This document shows, piece by piece, positions 63,721 to 64,000 of a DNA stretch of 64,000 bases. A program made the translations under genes and the position numbers. The DNA comes from Mucilaginibacter segetis (GTDB lineage Bacteria > Bacteroidota > Bacteroidia > Sphingobacteriales > Sphingobacteriaceae): positions 372,001-436,000 of the forward strand of contig NZ_JAEHFW010000001.1 in assembly GCF_016522075.1 (NCBI RefSeq). Direction: 5' to 3'. The notes below the pieces were generated by a model, which saw only the letters and a list, made by a program, of their open reading frames with translations, ran no database searches and was not told the origin of the DNA. Every line of letters begins with the position of its first letter. Positions within the stretch are counted from its first letter, which is position 1.

Positions 63721-64000
63721 ATGACCTGGAGAAAATTTAGCGGAGAAGTTATTCAAACACCTATTATTGAAGAGGTGGAATGTGCCATTGAACGTGAAAC
63801 TAACCTGGGCAATAAGTTAAAAGTTTGTATTGGTACAGACTCACAGGTGAAAGGGTCAGTTACTGATTTTGCAACGGTAATAGTTTTTATTAGAGAACAG
63901 CGTGGTGCATTTATGTTTATTCATCAGGAGCGTACTTCTCAAAAAATGAGCATTAAAGAACGCATGCTTACCGAAGTTCAAAAATCGATAGACATTGCCT
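63721..64000 (+). CDS. YkuK family RNase H-like protein (3'-truncated by window)
   Basis: ATG 63721; 93 residues visible, frame open to the window end. Begins MTWRKFSGEVIQTPIIEEVE and carries CIGTDSQVKGSVTDFATVIVF, the first RNase-H-like strands with the Asp of the DUF458/YkuK family. Function unsettled in the family (ribonuclease H-like fold). Confidence 0.85.
   Translation, partial: MTWRKFSGEVIQTPIIEEVECAIERETNLGNKLKVCIGTDSQVKGSVTDFATVIVFIREQRGAFMFIHQERTSQKMSIKERMLTEVQKSIDIA

Noticed and set aside
1..64000. tRNA, rRNA, CRISPR arrays, prophage, integrated plasmid or a complete restriction/antiphage system
   Set aside because: No cloverleaf, ribosomal RNA, direct-repeat/spacer pattern, integrase other than IS3 OrfB, or restriction-modification genes can be seen.

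Overview
This AT-rich window looks like chromosome from a Bacteroidetes bacterium, most likely family Sphingobacteriaceae (Pedobacter/Mucilaginibacter-like). The support is the type IX secretion/gliding genes porV and gldJ, an IPExxxVDY-family gene beside pyruvate kinase, DUF4834, the TAnnTTTG type of -7 promoter box, the near absence of Shine-Dalgarno sequences, and B12-dependent ribonucleotide reductase. Both edges cut genes: uvrB on the left and a YkuK-family gene on the right. I see no tRNA, rRNA, CRISPR array or prophage.

Layout. 0-8.7 kb: uvrB tail, small membrane proteins, a YfhO-type membrane protein, a surface-glycan set (GT2, GT4, hexapeptide acetyltransferase, methyltransferase) and ilvE. 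8.8-13.2 kb: tryptophan 2,3-dioxygenase, a CLC-F-type fluoride exporter behind a clear fluoride riboswitch, a universal stress protein, and an unusual phosphoserine phosphatase fused to a SerA-like remnant plus ACT domain. 13.27-14.59 kb: an intact IS3-family element with inverted repeats, a CAC target duplication and an A6G frameshift site. 14.6-24.6 kb: stress-type ferritin-like and helix-bundle proteins, a permease, a lipoprotein, a flavin oxidoreductase, a desaturase, an aminotransferase, an RsmI-like methyltransferase and an FAD monooxygenase. 24.6-42.6 kb: housekeeping blocks miaE / nadD-gmk-yicC, rnc-fabF-acpP, pyk, nrdJ, lspA-dksA-like-ileS and dgkA-recO.

42.6-48.9 kb: a second glycan block (GT2, two methyltransferases, flippase) and typA. 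49.0-50.3 kb: an array of hairpin-forming REP-like modules flanking two small genes that share a proline-rich tail. 50.3-56.4 kb: the most unusual region, with two alpha/beta hydrolases, two ATP-grasp-type ligases, a GCS2 (YbdK-type) carboxylate-amine ligase and a class I glutamine amidotransferase. It looks like an uncharacterised pathway that builds amide or peptide bonds. 56.4-64 kb: a FeoB-associated Cys-rich micro-protein, a GH18-like/NodB deacetylase/GT2 fusion of 1122 residues, ispF, porV, gldJ and a YkuK-like gene.

The best candidates for new biology are the amidoligase cluster, the SerB/SerA-remnant/ACT fusion, the three-domain polysaccharide enzyme and the REP array with its nested gene pair. 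The fluoride riboswitch is a known class, but its expression platform can be read directly here.
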